NCBI GenBank assembly: GCA_965197395.1
Contig: CBDANB010000004.1
Span: 62,001-126,000 of the forward strand
Length of the DNA stretch: 64,000 bases
DNA from: CAZYFH01 sp965197395
GTDB lineage: Bacteria > Acidobacteriota > Vicinamibacteria > Vicinamibacterales > UBA8438
Direction: 5' to 3'
In this document: piece by piece, positions 15,429 to 24,985 of the stretch
Numbering within the stretch: position 1 is the first letter of the stretch
How the letters are laid out: each line of letters begins with the position of its first letter
Translations under genes and position numbers: made by a program
Notes under the pieces: generated by a model
Databases searched by the model: none
What the model saw: the letters and a program-made list of their open reading frames with translations, nothing else
What the model was told of the DNA's origin: nothing

Positions 15429-16844
15429 TCAATCCCGCAGGTAGTCCTGCCAGCCGTCGACTTCCGTGTAGAACAGCGGTGTCGCGTCGCGGTCGGTCGC
15501 CAGGTTGTGGTCGATCGTGGTGCCGGGGTGCGTTGCCGACCGTGCGGTGGCATCGATCGGGATCGGCTCGAACAGGATGCCGCCGAACGCGAGATACGCG
15601 GCAAGCAGGGTCAAGACCAGGTTGAAGACCTGGCCCGTGATGTAGAGCTGGATCGGCCGACCGCCGGACGTCTGGCGGCCGAGCTCGCGGAAGCTCGACG
15701 AGAGCCCGATGCTGACGAAGGCGAGGCAAAACAGCCAGCCCCGGAAATCGGAGGTGAGGTCGAGGATCTCGCCGACGCGCGCCTCGCCCATCGCCGGGGT
15801 GAACACGAATGAAAAGACGAGCGATGCCGCGACGAAACCGATGATGAACTTCGGGAAGCGATACCAGATCTCCATCGCATCGGGCGTGCGCGTGGCACCC
15901 GTGGCGTCGACCCGCGTCACCCAGTAGACCGCGACGAGAAACGCGACGACGCCGATCAGGGTGTTCTGGATCATCTTGACGACGGCCGCGATTTGTTCCG
16001 CCTGGTCCCCCAACAGCGCGCCGGCGGCGACGACTGCGCCTGTGGCATCAACTGTTCCGCCAATCCACGCGGCGCCGACGACGAGGTCCATGCCCGACGC
16101 GCGGATGGCCATCGGCATCACCACCATCATCGCCACCGTGAAGATGAGCGACATGCCGACGGCGAGCGTCAGCTCGTCCTTCTTCGCCCGCGCTGCCGCG
16201 GCGACCGCGATGGCGGCCGACACACCGCAGACCGACGTGGCCGCCGCGATGACGATGACCAGCGAACGGCTCGTCATCTTCAGGATCCGCGTGCCGAACA
16301 GATACATGAAGAAGATGACGGTCGGCGTGACGAACCAGGCGACGAACAGCCCGGGGATGCCGAGGTTGAGGATGTTGCCGAACAGGATCTCGGCGCCGAG
16401 CAACACGAGACCGGTCTTGATGTAGAGCTCGCTCCGCAGTGCCGGTTTCAGCCAGACCGGCGTCCCGATCGTGTTCGCGATGGCCAGACCGATCGTCAGC
16501 GCCCAGAAGGCATAACCGAACCCCGTGGCGCGGATACCGGCCTGGTTGGCGAAGGTGTAGGCGATGACGGCCAACAGGAAGAGCGGCGCGAACGCGAGCG
16601 CCTGACGGGTGCCCTCCCGCGCGATGACCTGAACGGCCGCGGCTGTCAGCACGAGGAGGCCGAGGCCCAGCACGAGGAGACCGGCGCCGCGGCCGGTAAA
16701 CGCCTCCGCGACCCCGGTGCTCCAACGGCCCACGCCGGGCACGGTCGTGATCACCGGCAGCGTGACGCCCGCGATGAGGATCGCCCCGAGCCAGACCGCC
16801 CACCAGTCCTCGGACGCTACCAGCGGATTCCGTCTGTCGCTCAT
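15429..16844 (-). CDS. YeiH/UPF0324-family putative sulfate exporter
   Basis: This 471-residue integral membrane protein has about ten or more hydrophobic segments. It carries the family signatures LYIKTGLVLLGAEILFGNI (residues about 140-160) and TSVCGVSAAIAVAAAARAKK (about 200-220), plus IGGTVDATGAVVAAG. The family (Cons_hypoth698) is annotated as sulfate exporters because one member supports taurine and sulfonate catabolism; the substrate here is not shown. The C-terminal tail of about 45 residues (PIPIDATARSATHP onwards) is hydrophilic. The gene faces the decayed oxidoreductase and is divergent from the acylase gene. Confidence 0.85.
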   Translation of the reverse strand: MSDRRNPLVASEDWWAVWLGAILIAGVTLPVITTVPGVGRWSTGVAEAFTGRGAGLLVLGLGLLVLTAAAVQVIAREGTRQALAFAPLFLLAVIAYTFANQAGIRATGFGYAFWALTIGLAIANTIGTPVWLKPALRSELYIKTGLVLLGAEILFGNILNLGIPGLFVAWFVTPTVIFFMYLFGTRILKMTSRSLVIVIAAATSVCGVSAAIAVAAAARAKKDELTLAVGMSLIFTVAMMVVMPMAIRASGMDLVVGAAWIGGTVDATGAVVAAGALLGDQAEQIAAVVKMIQNTLIGVVAFLVAVYWVTRVDATGATRTPDAMEIWYRFPKFIIGFVAASLVFSFVFTPAMGEARVGEILDLTSDFRGWLFCLAFVSIGLSSSFRELGRQTSGGRPIQLYITGQVFNLVLTLLAAYLAFGGILFEPIPIDATARSATHPGTTIDHNLATDRDATPLFYTEVDGWQDYLRD

Positions 16845-16942
16845 CGTGCGGATCTACCTGCGCGAAGGCATAATAGCCCCGGCCAACGGTTCAAGGGCTC
16901 CACCGCTCCAGTGTTCGAGTGACGACCGGAGGGAGACGCGCG

Positions 16943-19369
16943 ATGAGCATCAGACCCGGAATGTCCTTGGCGGTCGCGGCGATCCTCCTCGGGCTGAGCT
17001 CTGGCGCGCATGCCCAGCAGGAAACGCTCGGTGTCGAGGGACTCGTCGCGCCGGTCGAGATCGTCACCGATCGGTGGGGCATCGCGCACATCTACGCCGA
17101 GAACGAGCACGATCTGTTCTTCGCTCAGGGCTACAACGCGGTGCGCGATCGGCTCTTCCAGTTCGAGGTCTGGCGTCGTCAGGCGACCGGGACGGTGGCC
17201 GAGATTCTCGGCCCGCGTGAGCTCCCCCGCGACATCGGCGCCCGACTGCACAGGTTTCGTGGCGATATGACGACGGAGATGCGCCGCTATCACGACCGGG
17301 GCGACACGATCATTCCGGCGTTCGTCGACGGCGTCAACGCGTATATCGATCTGACGGAACGTCACCCTGAGCTATTGCCGCTCGAGTTCGATCTGCTTGA
17401 CATCACGCCGCAGCACTGGACGCCGGCGGTCGTGGTGTCACGGCATCAGGGGCTCGTGTCGAACGTGACGTCGGAGCTCGACACCGCGCGCGCGGTGGCT
17501 GCACTGGGGGCCGCTCGGGTCAAGGAGCTGAACTACTACATCGGCGATCCCGATGTGTCGATCGATCCCGCCATCGACGTGTCGATCCTCGATGACGACA
17601 TCCTCGCGCTCTACCGTGCGCACCGTCGCCCGATCCGCTTCCAGCCCGAAGATGTGTCCCTCGCCTCACGCGGTGACGCGGCGACGTTCGACCGTCTCGC
17701 GGCGGCCATGCCGGCCGAGATCGACATGCGCCGAGCCGACGTGGAGGCGATCGGCAGCAACAACTGGGTCGTGCACGGCAGCCGGACGTTGAGCGGGTAT
17801 CCGATCATGGCCAACGACCCCCACCGGGCGCAGTCGGCGCCGTCCTTGCGGTACTGGGTCCATCTCGTGGCGCCGGGCTGGAACGTTATCGGGGGCGGCG
17901 AGCCGGTACTGCCAGGTGTGTCGATCGGTCACAACGAGCAGGGCGCGTGGGGGCTGACGGTATTCGGCCAGGACAACGAGGACCTCTACGTCTACGAAAC
18001 CAATCCCGCGAATCGGAACCAGTACCGGTATCTGGGTCGGTGGGAGGAGATGACGGTTCTCGAAGACTCGATACCGGTGGAGGGTGAGGCGCCGCGGCGC
18101 GTGGAGCTCAAATACACGCGTCACGGTCCCGTGCTCTACGAGGATCCGGCCCACGACGTCGCGTACGGGTTGTCGGCGGCGTGGCTCGACTACGGCGCCG
18201 CACCCTATCTGGCAAGCCTGCGCATGGACCAGGCAACGACGTGGGATGAGTTCGTCGAGGCGTGCAGCTACAGCCGTATCCCGTCGGAGAACATGGTCTG
18301 GGCGGACCGGTCCGGGACCATCGGGTATCAAGCCGTTGGAATCTCGCCCATCCGACCGCATCACAGCGGGCTCGTCCCGGTGCCGGGCGATGGGCGCTAC
18401 GAGTGGGACGGGTTCCTGCCCATCACGGCCCTCCCTGCCGTGACGAACCCCGAGAAGGGATTTTTTGGGACGGCCAATAACTACACACTCCACGACGTGC
18501 CCGATCGCTACCCGTACTGGGAGGCGCTGCACTACACCTGGGGCGATCAGATGCGTGCGGCGCGGGTCGAGGAGGTGCTCTCACACGGCCAGCATCTTAC
18601 GACGGTCGACATGATGTCCCTGCAGATGGATGAGGTCTCGGTTGCCGCCCGCAATCTGGTGCCGCTGCTCGACGACCTCCCGGGCGTCAACGGACGCGCC
18701 GCTGAAGCCAGACATCGGCTGCTCGACTGGGACCGCGTCGTCGCTCGCGATTCGATCGAGGCGGCGATCTACGTTAGCTGGGAGCGACGGCTCCGTCGCG
18801 CCGTGCACGAGGTGGTCGTGCCGGCGACGGCCCGTGACTACATTCGCGGTGTAAACATGAAGCGGATGATCGACTGGCTCGTCGCGCCGGACGGCCGGTT
18901 TGGCACGGATCCCATCGCCGGCCGCGACGCCATCCTCCGCGACAGCTTGACCTCCGCGCTGGACGATCTCGAGGAGCGCTTCGGCACCGCCGAGATGGCG
19001 ACCTGGCGATACGGGGGGGAGCAGTTCAAGCACGCGCTCATTCGCCACCCCATGAGCGGTGCGGTCAACGCCGACCTGCGTCGGCGCCTCGATGTTGGCC
19101 CGCTGCCACGCGGGGGTTACGGCGGCACCGTGCACAACACCGGCGGCGGCGACAACCAGACCTCCGGTGCGTCCTTCATGATCATCGCGGATACGGAGAA
19201 CTGGGATAACTCCGTCGGCCTGAACAGTCCAGGGCAGTCCGGAAACCCAGACAGCCCCCACTACCGTGACCTGTTCGAGCTGTGGGGACGCGACCGTTAC
19301 TTCCCGATCTTCTACTCGCGCGACAAGATCGACTCGGTCACCGAGACGACGCTCGTCCTGCAGCCGTGA
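16943..19369 (+). CDS. penicillin acylase-family Ntn hydrolase, secreted
   Basis: The family cleaves amide bonds (beta-lactams, acyl-homoserine lactones, cyclic lipopeptides) after autocatalytic maturation into two chains. The 808-residue precursor has a signal peptide (MSLAVAAILLGLSSGAHAQ) and an alpha-chain region with ITDRWGIAHIYAEN-type sequence (TDRWGIAHIYAENEHDLFFA) and YNAVRDRLFQFEVWRR. The self-cleavage site IGSNNWVVHG follows, with Ser272 becoming the N-terminal nucleophile. The beta chain contains GVSIGHNEQGAWGLTVF and NDPHR near its start. Length is normal. I chose the ATG at 16943 because GGAGGGAG lies 7 nt upstream; an in-frame start at 16919 lacks this. Periplasmic location is likely. 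The substrate is unknown. Confidence 0.92.
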   Translation: MSIRPGMSLAVAAILLGLSSGAHAQQETLGVEGLVAPVEIVTDRWGIAHIYAENEHDLFFAQGYNAVRDRLFQFEVWRRQATGTVAEILGPRELPRDIGARLHRFRGDMTTEMRRYHDRGDTIIPAFVDGVNAYIDLTERHPELLPLEFDLLDITPQHWTPAVVVSRHQGLVSNVTSELDTARAVAALGAARVKELNYYIGDPDVSIDPAIDVSILDDDILALYRAHRRPIRFQPEDVSLASRGDAATFDRLAAAMPAEIDMRRADVEAIGSNNWVVHGSRTLSGYPIMANDPHRAQSAPSLRYWVHLVAPGWNVIGGGEPVLPGVSIGHNEQGAWGLTVFGQDNEDLYVYETNPANRNQYRYLGRWEEMTVLEDSIPVEGEAPRRVELKYTRHGPVLYEDPAHDVAYGLSAAWLDYGAAPYLASLRMDQATTWDEFVEACSYSRIPSENMVWADRSGTIGYQAVGISPIRPHHSGLVPVPGDGRYEWDGFLPITALPAVTNPEKGFFGTANNYTLHDVPDRYPYWEALHYTWGDQMRAARVEEVLSHGQHLTTVDMMSLQMDEVSVAARNLVPLLDDLPGVNGRAAEARHRLLDWDRVVARDSIEAAIYVSWERRLRRAVHEVVVPATARDYIRGVNMKRMIDWLVAPDGRFGTDPIAGRDAILRDSLTSALDDLEERFGTAEMATWRYGGEQFKHALIRHPMSGAVNADLRRRLDVGPLPRGGYGGTVHNTGGGDNQTSGASFMIIADTENWDNSVGLNSPGQSGNPDSPHYRDLFELWGRDRYFPIFYSRDKIDSVTETTLVLQP

Positions 19370-19431
19370 CCAGAGGCTCCGGGACGAGCCGAGCCGTCGC
19401 GGACGCGGTCGCTGGGGTTCGTTGCCCGAGA

Positions 19432-20793
19432 CTACACCCCGGAGAGCGGCTCCTGCCGCGTGAGCCCCAACGTACCGGTTGCGTCGCCGAACTCGTCCGT
19501 GTGCACCCCGACACGTTCGAGCATCGCCAGCAGCAGGTTGTTCATTGGCGTGTCCTTCGGATGCCGGAGGACACGACCCCCCTTGACGCCACCGGCGCCA
19601 CCCACCAGCACAAGCGGCAGGTCGATGTGCGAGTGCTCGTTGGCGTCGCTGATCCCGCCACCGTGAAGGATGAGCGAGTTGTCGAGCAGCGTGCCATCCC
19701 CGTCCGGCGTCGACGTCAACGCGTCGAGGAAATGGGCGGTCAGGCCGACGTGATACTGGTTCACCTTCGCGCCCTGCTCGAATTTGACGGGGTCGTGTTG
19801 GTGGTGTGACACGGCATGGTGGGCGGCATTGACCCCGAGATCGGGGTACGCCCGGTTGGTCTGCTCCTTGCCGAGGGTGAACACGAACACGCGGGTGATG
19901 TCCGCCTTGAAGGCGACCGCCAGCAAGTCAAACATCAGCTTGGCGTGATCGTTGTACGATTCCGGCACGCCGATCGGACGGTCCGGAAGCTCCAGCGACG
20001 ACTCTCCGTGCTGTCGCTCGGACACCTGGATCCGCCGCTCGATCTCACGGACGGAATCCAGATACTCATCGACGCTGTTGCGGTCTGCGGCGCCCAGCTT
20101 CTTCTGTAGCTGCGTGATGTCGGCCGTCACCCAGTCGAGAATGCTGCGGTCTTCGTGGAGCCGCGCCAGCCGTTCCTCCGGCGTGCCGCCATCGCCGAAC
20201 ATCCGCCGGAAGACGATGCGCGGGTTGGTTTCATGCGGGTTGGGCGTCGTCGGCGTGCGCCACGAGATGCTGTTCGTGTAGACGCAGCTATAGCCGTTGT
20301 CGCAGTTCCCGATGAGATAGGTCTGCTCCATCGCGAGCTCGAGCGACGTCAGCGGCGTGTCGCCGCCGATATACGCGGCGGCAATCTGGTCCGCGGTGGT
20401 GCCGTTTCGCACATCGGCGCCCTCGGTCTCCTTCGGGTGCACGCCGCTCAACCAGACCGTTCCGGCGCGCGAGTGCTCGCCGTTGCCATCGCCCAGCGCC
20501 TCGGCCTGTTTCTGGCTGAGGCCGATCGGCACGATGACCTGATCCTGAAACGGCGCGAGGGGACTCAGGGTGCGCGACAGCTCGGTGAGGGCGCCGTCGC
20601 CGGCTGGCTGCCAGGACGGCATCACCGCCCCGTTCGGGATATACACGAAACCGAGCCGACGCACCGGTGCCGCCGCGGTCTTCGCGAGCGCCGACGCGGC
20701 CGGCACCATGGCGTCCAGCAACGGCAGCGACAGCGTGACTCCCATGCCGCGCAAGAACGTCCGGCGGGGAAGGGCTCTCTTCGTGATGAACAT
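19432..20793 (-). CDS. DUF1552 domain secreted protein
   Basis: The 453-residue product has a twin-arginine-like signal (LPRRTFLRGMGVTLSLPLLDAM), followed by the DUF1552 signature GFVYIPNGAVMPSWQPAG and a full-length domain containing YTNSISWRTPTTPNPHETNP and VFTLGKEQTNRAYPDLGV. The C-terminal SLILHGGGISDANEHSHIDLP resembles the sulfatase/alkaline-phosphatase-like fold of DUF1501 and DUF1552 proteins. No enzymatic function is established. It lies 31 nt downstream of the DUF1592-type gene, and such pairs recur in Acidobacteriota and Planctomycetota, so the two probably work as an exported complex. AGGAGA precedes the ATG. Confidence 0.92.
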   Translation of the reverse strand: MFITKRALPRRTFLRGMGVTLSLPLLDAMVPAASALAKTAAAPVRRLGFVYIPNGAVMPSWQPAGDGALTELSRTLSPLAPFQDQVIVPIGLSQKQAEALGDGNGEHSRAGTVWLSGVHPKETEGADVRNGTTADQIAAAYIGGDTPLTSLELAMEQTYLIGNCDNGYSCVYTNSISWRTPTTPNPHETNPRIVFRRMFGDGGTPEERLARLHEDRSILDWVTADITQLQKKLGAADRNSVDEYLDSVREIERRIQVSERQHGESSLELPDRPIGVPESYNDHAKLMFDLLAVAFKADITRVFVFTLGKEQTNRAYPDLGVNAAHHAVSHHQHDPVKFEQGAKVNQYHVGLTAHFLDALTSTPDGDGTLLDNSLILHGGGISDANEHSHIDLPLVLVGGAGGVKGGRVLRHPKDTPMNNLLLAMLERVGVHTDEFGDATGTLGLTRQEPLSGV

Positions 20794-20824
20794 GCGGTGT
20801 CTCCTGAGCGGAATGCGCGGCGAG

Positions 20825-23236
20825 CTACTGGCCGGTCTCCGGCTGGTCCTTGGACGTCCTCATCTGGAACGGCGTGCTGTTCACGACACCGACGACCAAC
20901 GCCGCCAGCCCGTAGTCGTCGGTCGACGCCCCACGGGTGATCTGGCGGACGGCGGGCCCATCGTAGTACTCCACGCCGCGTCCGAGCGCGTAGGTCAACA
21001 GTTTCTCGGTCACGACCGTGGCGAATTGTTCCGGGTTTCTGACCAGCAGCCCGCGAAGATCGGACGGGCCATTGAACGCAGTGCCGTCAGGCATGGCTCC
21101 GGAGGCGTCGATGTCCGTCCCACCGGGCATGTGGGCTCGCCAGCGGCCCACCGCGTCGAAGTTCTCCAGCGCCAGCCCGAGCGGGTCCATCACGCGATGG
21201 CAGCTCGCGCACACCGGGTTCGCGCGATGCTGCTCCATCCGTTCGCGCATCGCCAGCGCCTTCCCCGAGTCCGTCTCCGGCTCGAGCTCGGGGACGTTGG
21301 GGGGCGGGGGAGGTGGCGGCGTGCCGAGGACGTTCTCCAGGACCCATTTACCCCGACCCACGGGCGACGTGCGATCGGGGTACGAGGTCACCGTCAAGAT
21401 GCTGCCCTGTCCCAGGAGCCCCCGGCGGTTGGGGTCGCGGTGGGTCACGCGACGGAAGTCCGTGCCGTAGACGCCCTGGACGCCGTAGTGACGGGCCAGC
21501 CGCTCGTTGAGAAAGGTGAAGTCCGCGGTCAGCAGCTCGGTGACACGACGATCCTCGCGAAGTACGGCGTCGAAGAAGAGCTCTGTTTCTCGGACGAAAT
21601 CTTCTCGCAGGCTCTCACCGAAGTTCGGGAAGATGACGTCGGAGGGCAGCGCGCCCGAGATATTGCGGAGCCGCAGCCACTGGCCCGCGAAGTTCTTCGC
21701 CAGTGCGTCCGACCGCGGGTCGGCCAGCATCCGCCGCACCTGGGCCTCCACCACCGCCGGCTCCCGGAGCTCCCCGCGTGCGGCGACGTCGAGCAACTCG
21801 TCGTCAGGAATGCTGCTCCAGAGAAAGAACGAGATGCGCGACGCCAGCTCGAGGTCGCTCAGACGGTAGGGGCTGCCCGGAGCCGCGCCGGTCGGATCGG
21901 CGACCGCGCGGAAGAGGAAGTCGGGGCTCACGAGGAGCGCGCGCAGCGCACGCTCGATGCCGGCTTCGAAACCGTCGCCGTTGGCCGAGCCTTCAGTGAA
22001 GAACGCCATCAGGCCGTCGACGTCCTGGCGAGTCACGGGTCGGCGATAGGCGCGCCGGGCCAGTCTACCGAGGATGTCCCTGGCGCACGGGACATCGTCG
22101 GTCGGGTCCGGCTGGCAGACGAAGATCCGGCGGCGAGCCGGCGTGTCGCCCGCGCCCGTCGCGTTGAACGGGCCAGTGATCGCCACCGTGCCCAGGTGCG
22201 GTTGATACAGCAGGTAGTCGCCCTCGCCGTGCGGACGATCGAACGGCTGCCGGACGCTTTCCGCGAGGGCGTCGGTCTTCTTGATGAACGAGGCGGTGAC
22301 CACCCGCGGACCCGCCGCGACCGGGGTTCGGACCTCGAGCTCCTCGGGACCAGCGTTGTAGGCAGCACCTTGATCGCGGTTCGGATCGGGCGGCATCAGA
22401 TCGAAGATCGTGATCCGCTCGCCGTCAATGCTCACCTCGAGCTGGTGCGGCTCCCGGATCGGCGCGCCGGCGAACAGGTCGAGAAGCTCCAGCTTGATTT
22501 TGTACTCGCCATCCCTGGGAAAGTTGTATCGCACAGACGCGCCGCCGCGCGTGCCGAACGGGAGTCCGTCGCGGTGCTGGTACTGAGAGAGGTCGGAGAC
22601 GAGACGGAACGTCTCACCTGCCGGCGTCATCGCGGACGCGCCCACCGCCAGTCGGCTCACCTCGCGCGCAGCGCTCATATAGCGCTCGAGCAGCGTCGGC
22701 GAGACCTTCAGGACCCCGGCGATGTTGTCGAACCCGTAGCTCTGGTCGTCGGCCGGCACGAGCGCCGCGGCGTTGATGTCGAGATCGAGCAGGTCGCGGA
22801 TGGCGTTCTGATACTCGGTGCGGTTGAGCCGATGCAGCGGCTCCGTGCGCCCCGGATTGGGATGCGCTGTCGCGGCGCGGTCGATCTCGGTCTCCAGCCA
22901 GGCGGCCAGCCCGTCGGAGGTGGCCGTGTCCGGGCGTGGCCGGCCCGCGGGGGGCATCGAGCCCGTCCGAAGCTTGCGGATCACCTTCTCCCACACCTCC
23001 GCTTCGGCGGCGACGTCGGTCAGGTCGACCGACTGGAGCGAGACGGGGACCGTGCCGCGGTCACGCAACCCCTCGTTGTGGCAGGTGACGCAATACCGGT
23101 CGAGGACGTCACGGTGCTGAGCGACGGGTGGCGAGGTCCCCCCGGACAGCTGCGCCGGCTGGGCGCTCGCCGGCGCGAGGCCTGCGAACGCCAGGACGAG
23201 GGGCACACCGAGGAGCAGGAACCGGCCTCTTATCAT
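20825..23236 (-). CDS. cytochrome c-like DUF1587/DUF1592/DUF1588/DUF1585 protein
   Basis: This 803-residue exported protein begins with a signal peptide (LLLGVPLVLAFAGLAPASAQ). A CVTCH heme-binding motif near residue 48 is followed by GSMPPAGRPRPD, DUF1587 (PLHRLNRTEYQNAIRDLLDL), DUF1595, DUF1592 (YRLSDLELASRISFFLWSSI), DUF1588 (HREPNRRGLLGQGSILTVTS-like sequence) and DUF1585 at the C-terminus (VTEKLLTYALGRGVEYYD). A second CASCH motif lies in NPVCASCHRVMDPLGLALEN. Family members are multi-domain c-type proteins of unknown reaction. It is the first gene of the two-gene operon with the DUF1552 protein. Confidence 0.93.
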   Translation of the reverse strand: MIRGRFLLLGVPLVLAFAGLAPASAQPAQLSGGTSPPVAQHRDVLDRYCVTCHNEGLRDRGTVPVSLQSVDLTDVAAEAEVWEKVIRKLRTGSMPPAGRPRPDTATSDGLAAWLETEIDRAATAHPNPGRTEPLHRLNRTEYQNAIRDLLDLDINAAALVPADDQSYGFDNIAGVLKVSPTLLERYMSAAREVSRLAVGASAMTPAGETFRLVSDLSQYQHRDGLPFGTRGGASVRYNFPRDGEYKIKLELLDLFAGAPIREPHQLEVSIDGERITIFDLMPPDPNRDQGAAYNAGPEELEVRTPVAAGPRVVTASFIKKTDALAESVRQPFDRPHGEGDYLLYQPHLGTVAITGPFNATGAGDTPARRRIFVCQPDPTDDVPCARDILGRLARRAYRRPVTRQDVDGLMAFFTEGSANGDGFEAGIERALRALLVSPDFLFRAVADPTGAAPGSPYRLSDLELASRISFFLWSSIPDDELLDVAARGELREPAVVEAQVRRMLADPRSDALAKNFAGQWLRLRNISGALPSDVIFPNFGESLREDFVRETELFFDAVLREDRRVTELLTADFTFLNERLARHYGVQGVYGTDFRRVTHRDPNRRGLLGQGSILTVTSYPDRTSPVGRGKWVLENVLGTPPPPPPPNVPELEPETDSGKALAMRERMEQHRANPVCASCHRVMDPLGLALENFDAVGRWRAHMPGGTDIDASGAMPDGTAFNGPSDLRGLLVRNPEQFATVVTEKLLTYALGRGVEYYDGPAVRQITRGASTDDYGLAALVVGVVNSTPFQMRTSKDQPETGQ

Positions 23237-23412
23237 CGACTCATCGACTCTTGTCGGCCGTGGTCATCGTGTCACGAGCGTCTGGGCAAACCCCGCCCCA
23301 CTACGGGATCGTACAGCTTCCCACCCGGCTGTTCAACCCGTAAGGTCCCGGGCTTCGCGGGTGGCGGCGAGGTGCGGTACCATACGCAGAACGGATTCGA
23401 GGAGACCCGCAC

Positions 23413-24966
23413 ATGCGCGTGAAACACCGAGCCGGGTGGTCGCTGGTCGTGGTCTCGCTGCTGACGTCGATCGTGCTGGGCGTGGACGCCACGGGCGAAG
23501 CCGCGACGGTCCCGCTGGTCGAGGCGGTCAAGGCTGCGGACCTGGCGGCCGTGCGCGCGTTGCTCGCAGACCAGGTCGACGTCAACGCCCCGGAGGCGGA
23601 CGGCACGACGGCGCTCCACTGGGCGACACACCAGGGCGACCTCGGCGCGGTGGACCTCCTGCTGCGGGCAGGCGCTGACGTCACGGCGCCGAACCGGTAC
23701 GGCGTGACGCCGCTGGTGCTCGCATGCGGCCGGGGGGATGCGCCGATCGTGGAGGCTCTCCTCGACGCTGGCGCGGACCCGAACGGGAGCCTCCCCGAGG
23801 GTGAGACGGTGTTGATGACCGCCGCCCGGACCGGCAACGTCGATGTCCTGCGACTGCTCCTGGCTCGTGGCGCGATTGTGGGCGCGCGGGAAAGCTGGCG
23901 CGGTCAGACAGCTCTGATGTGGGCGGCCGGCGAAGACCATCCAGAGGCGTTGCATTCCTTGATCGAGCTCGGCGCGCGTATTGATGAGCGGTCGACCGCC
24001 GGGTGGACGGCGCTGCTCTTTGCGGTGCGGGCCGGCGCGGACGACGCCGTCCGTGCGCTCCTTGAAGCCGGCGCCGACGTGAACGACACGGTTCGCCCGC
24101 TGCCTACCGAGACCGCCGATGAGGGGTCCGCGGATGCGCCGGCGCGCCGCGGCGGGCCCGACGGCACCAGCGCGTTGGTGATTGCTGTGACCAACGCTCA
24201 TTTCTCGCTCGCGACCTATTTGATCGAGCGTGGCGCCGACCCGAACGCCGCGGAACAGGGCTGGTCCGCGCTACACCAGCTCGCGTACACACGCCGGCCG
24301 AATTCGGGGAAGGGCATGCCGCCGGTGCAGATGATCGACCGGCTGGACACACTGGAGTTCGCACGGTTCCTGCTCGAGAACGGGGCCGATCCAAACACGA
24401 GACAGACCCGGCGGTTCAACAACCGCGAGCGGAACAACCTGAATCGGGTCGGCGCGACGCCGTACTTGCTCGCCGCGAAACACGCCGATGCGCCGTTGAT
24501 GCGTCTGCTGGCCGATCATGGGGCCGACACGCGTCAGGCCACGGAAGGCAACGCGTCACCGCTGATGGTCGCGGCGGGCGTCGGGATCTTCAACCTCGGC
24601 GAGAGCGCCGGCACCAACGAGGAAGCGTTCGAGGCGGTCAAGCTGGCCTACGAGCTGGGTGACCGCAACGTGGATGCCGCCGACGACAAAGGCTACACCG
24701 CGCTGCACGGCGCGGCGCTCCGGGGTGCCAACCCCATCGTGCAGTTTCTCGCCGACAACGGCGCCGACCTGCTCGTGGAGACCAGCGAGTCATGGACGCC
24801 GCTGCGGATCGCCGACGGCGTGCACTACACCGGCACCGTCAAGCGGGCGGACCACACCGCCGAGCTGCTTCGCCAGCTTATGAAGGCGAGGGATGTCTAC
24901 GACGCGGCGCTGCACGACAAGGACGTCAACAGCGTCGCGGTGGTCAAGCCGGACGCGTCTCGATAA
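23413..24966 (+). CDS. secreted ankyrin-repeat protein
   Basis: The 517-residue product starts with a signal-like segment (SLVVVSLLTSIVLGVDATGEA). About ten ankyrin repeats follow, recognisable by G-x-T-A-L-H-W-A and L-L-x-x-G-A-D-x-N patterns (DGTTALHWATHQGDLGAVDL, ALLDAGADPN, LIERGADPNAAE, FLLENGADPN, GYTALHGAALRGANPI). A charged insert lies around residues 220-240, and a non-repeat stretch around 390-415. Ankyrin arrays mediate protein binding; the partner is unknown. It is divergent from the DUF1592/DUF1552 operon and convergent with a cytochrome c gene. Exported ankyrin proteins of this kind often sit beside such cytochromes in these genomes, which suggests a shared periplasmic context. 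Confidence 0.93.
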   Translation: MRVKHRAGWSLVVVSLLTSIVLGVDATGEAATVPLVEAVKAADLAAVRALLADQVDVNAPEADGTTALHWATHQGDLGAVDLLLRAGADVTAPNRYGVTPLVLACGRGDAPIVEALLDAGADPNGSLPEGETVLMTAARTGNVDVLRLLLARGAIVGARESWRGQTALMWAAGEDHPEALHSLIELGARIDERSTAGWTALLFAVRAGADDAVRALLEAGADVNDTVRPLPTETADEGSADAPARRGGPDGTSALVIAVTNAHFSLATYLIERGADPNAAEQGWSALHQLAYTRRPNSGKGMPPVQMIDRLDTLEFARFLLENGADPNTRQTRRFNNRERNNLNRVGATPYLLAAKHADAPLMRLLADHGADTRQATEGNASPLMVAAGVGIFNLGESAGTNEEAFEAVKLAYELGDRNVDAADDKGYTALHGAALRGANPIVQFLADNGADLLVETSESWTPLRIADGVHYTGTVKRADHTAELLRQLMKARDVYDAALHDKDVNSVAVVKPDASR

Positions 24967-24985
24967 ATCGACGAGCCTGCTGGGG

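Noticed and set aside
20570..23422. 950-codon plus-strand reading frame
   Set aside because: Antisense to the DUF1592 and DUF1552 genes, whose domains are unmistakable. The frame is Arg/Gly/Val-rich and has no recognisable motif.
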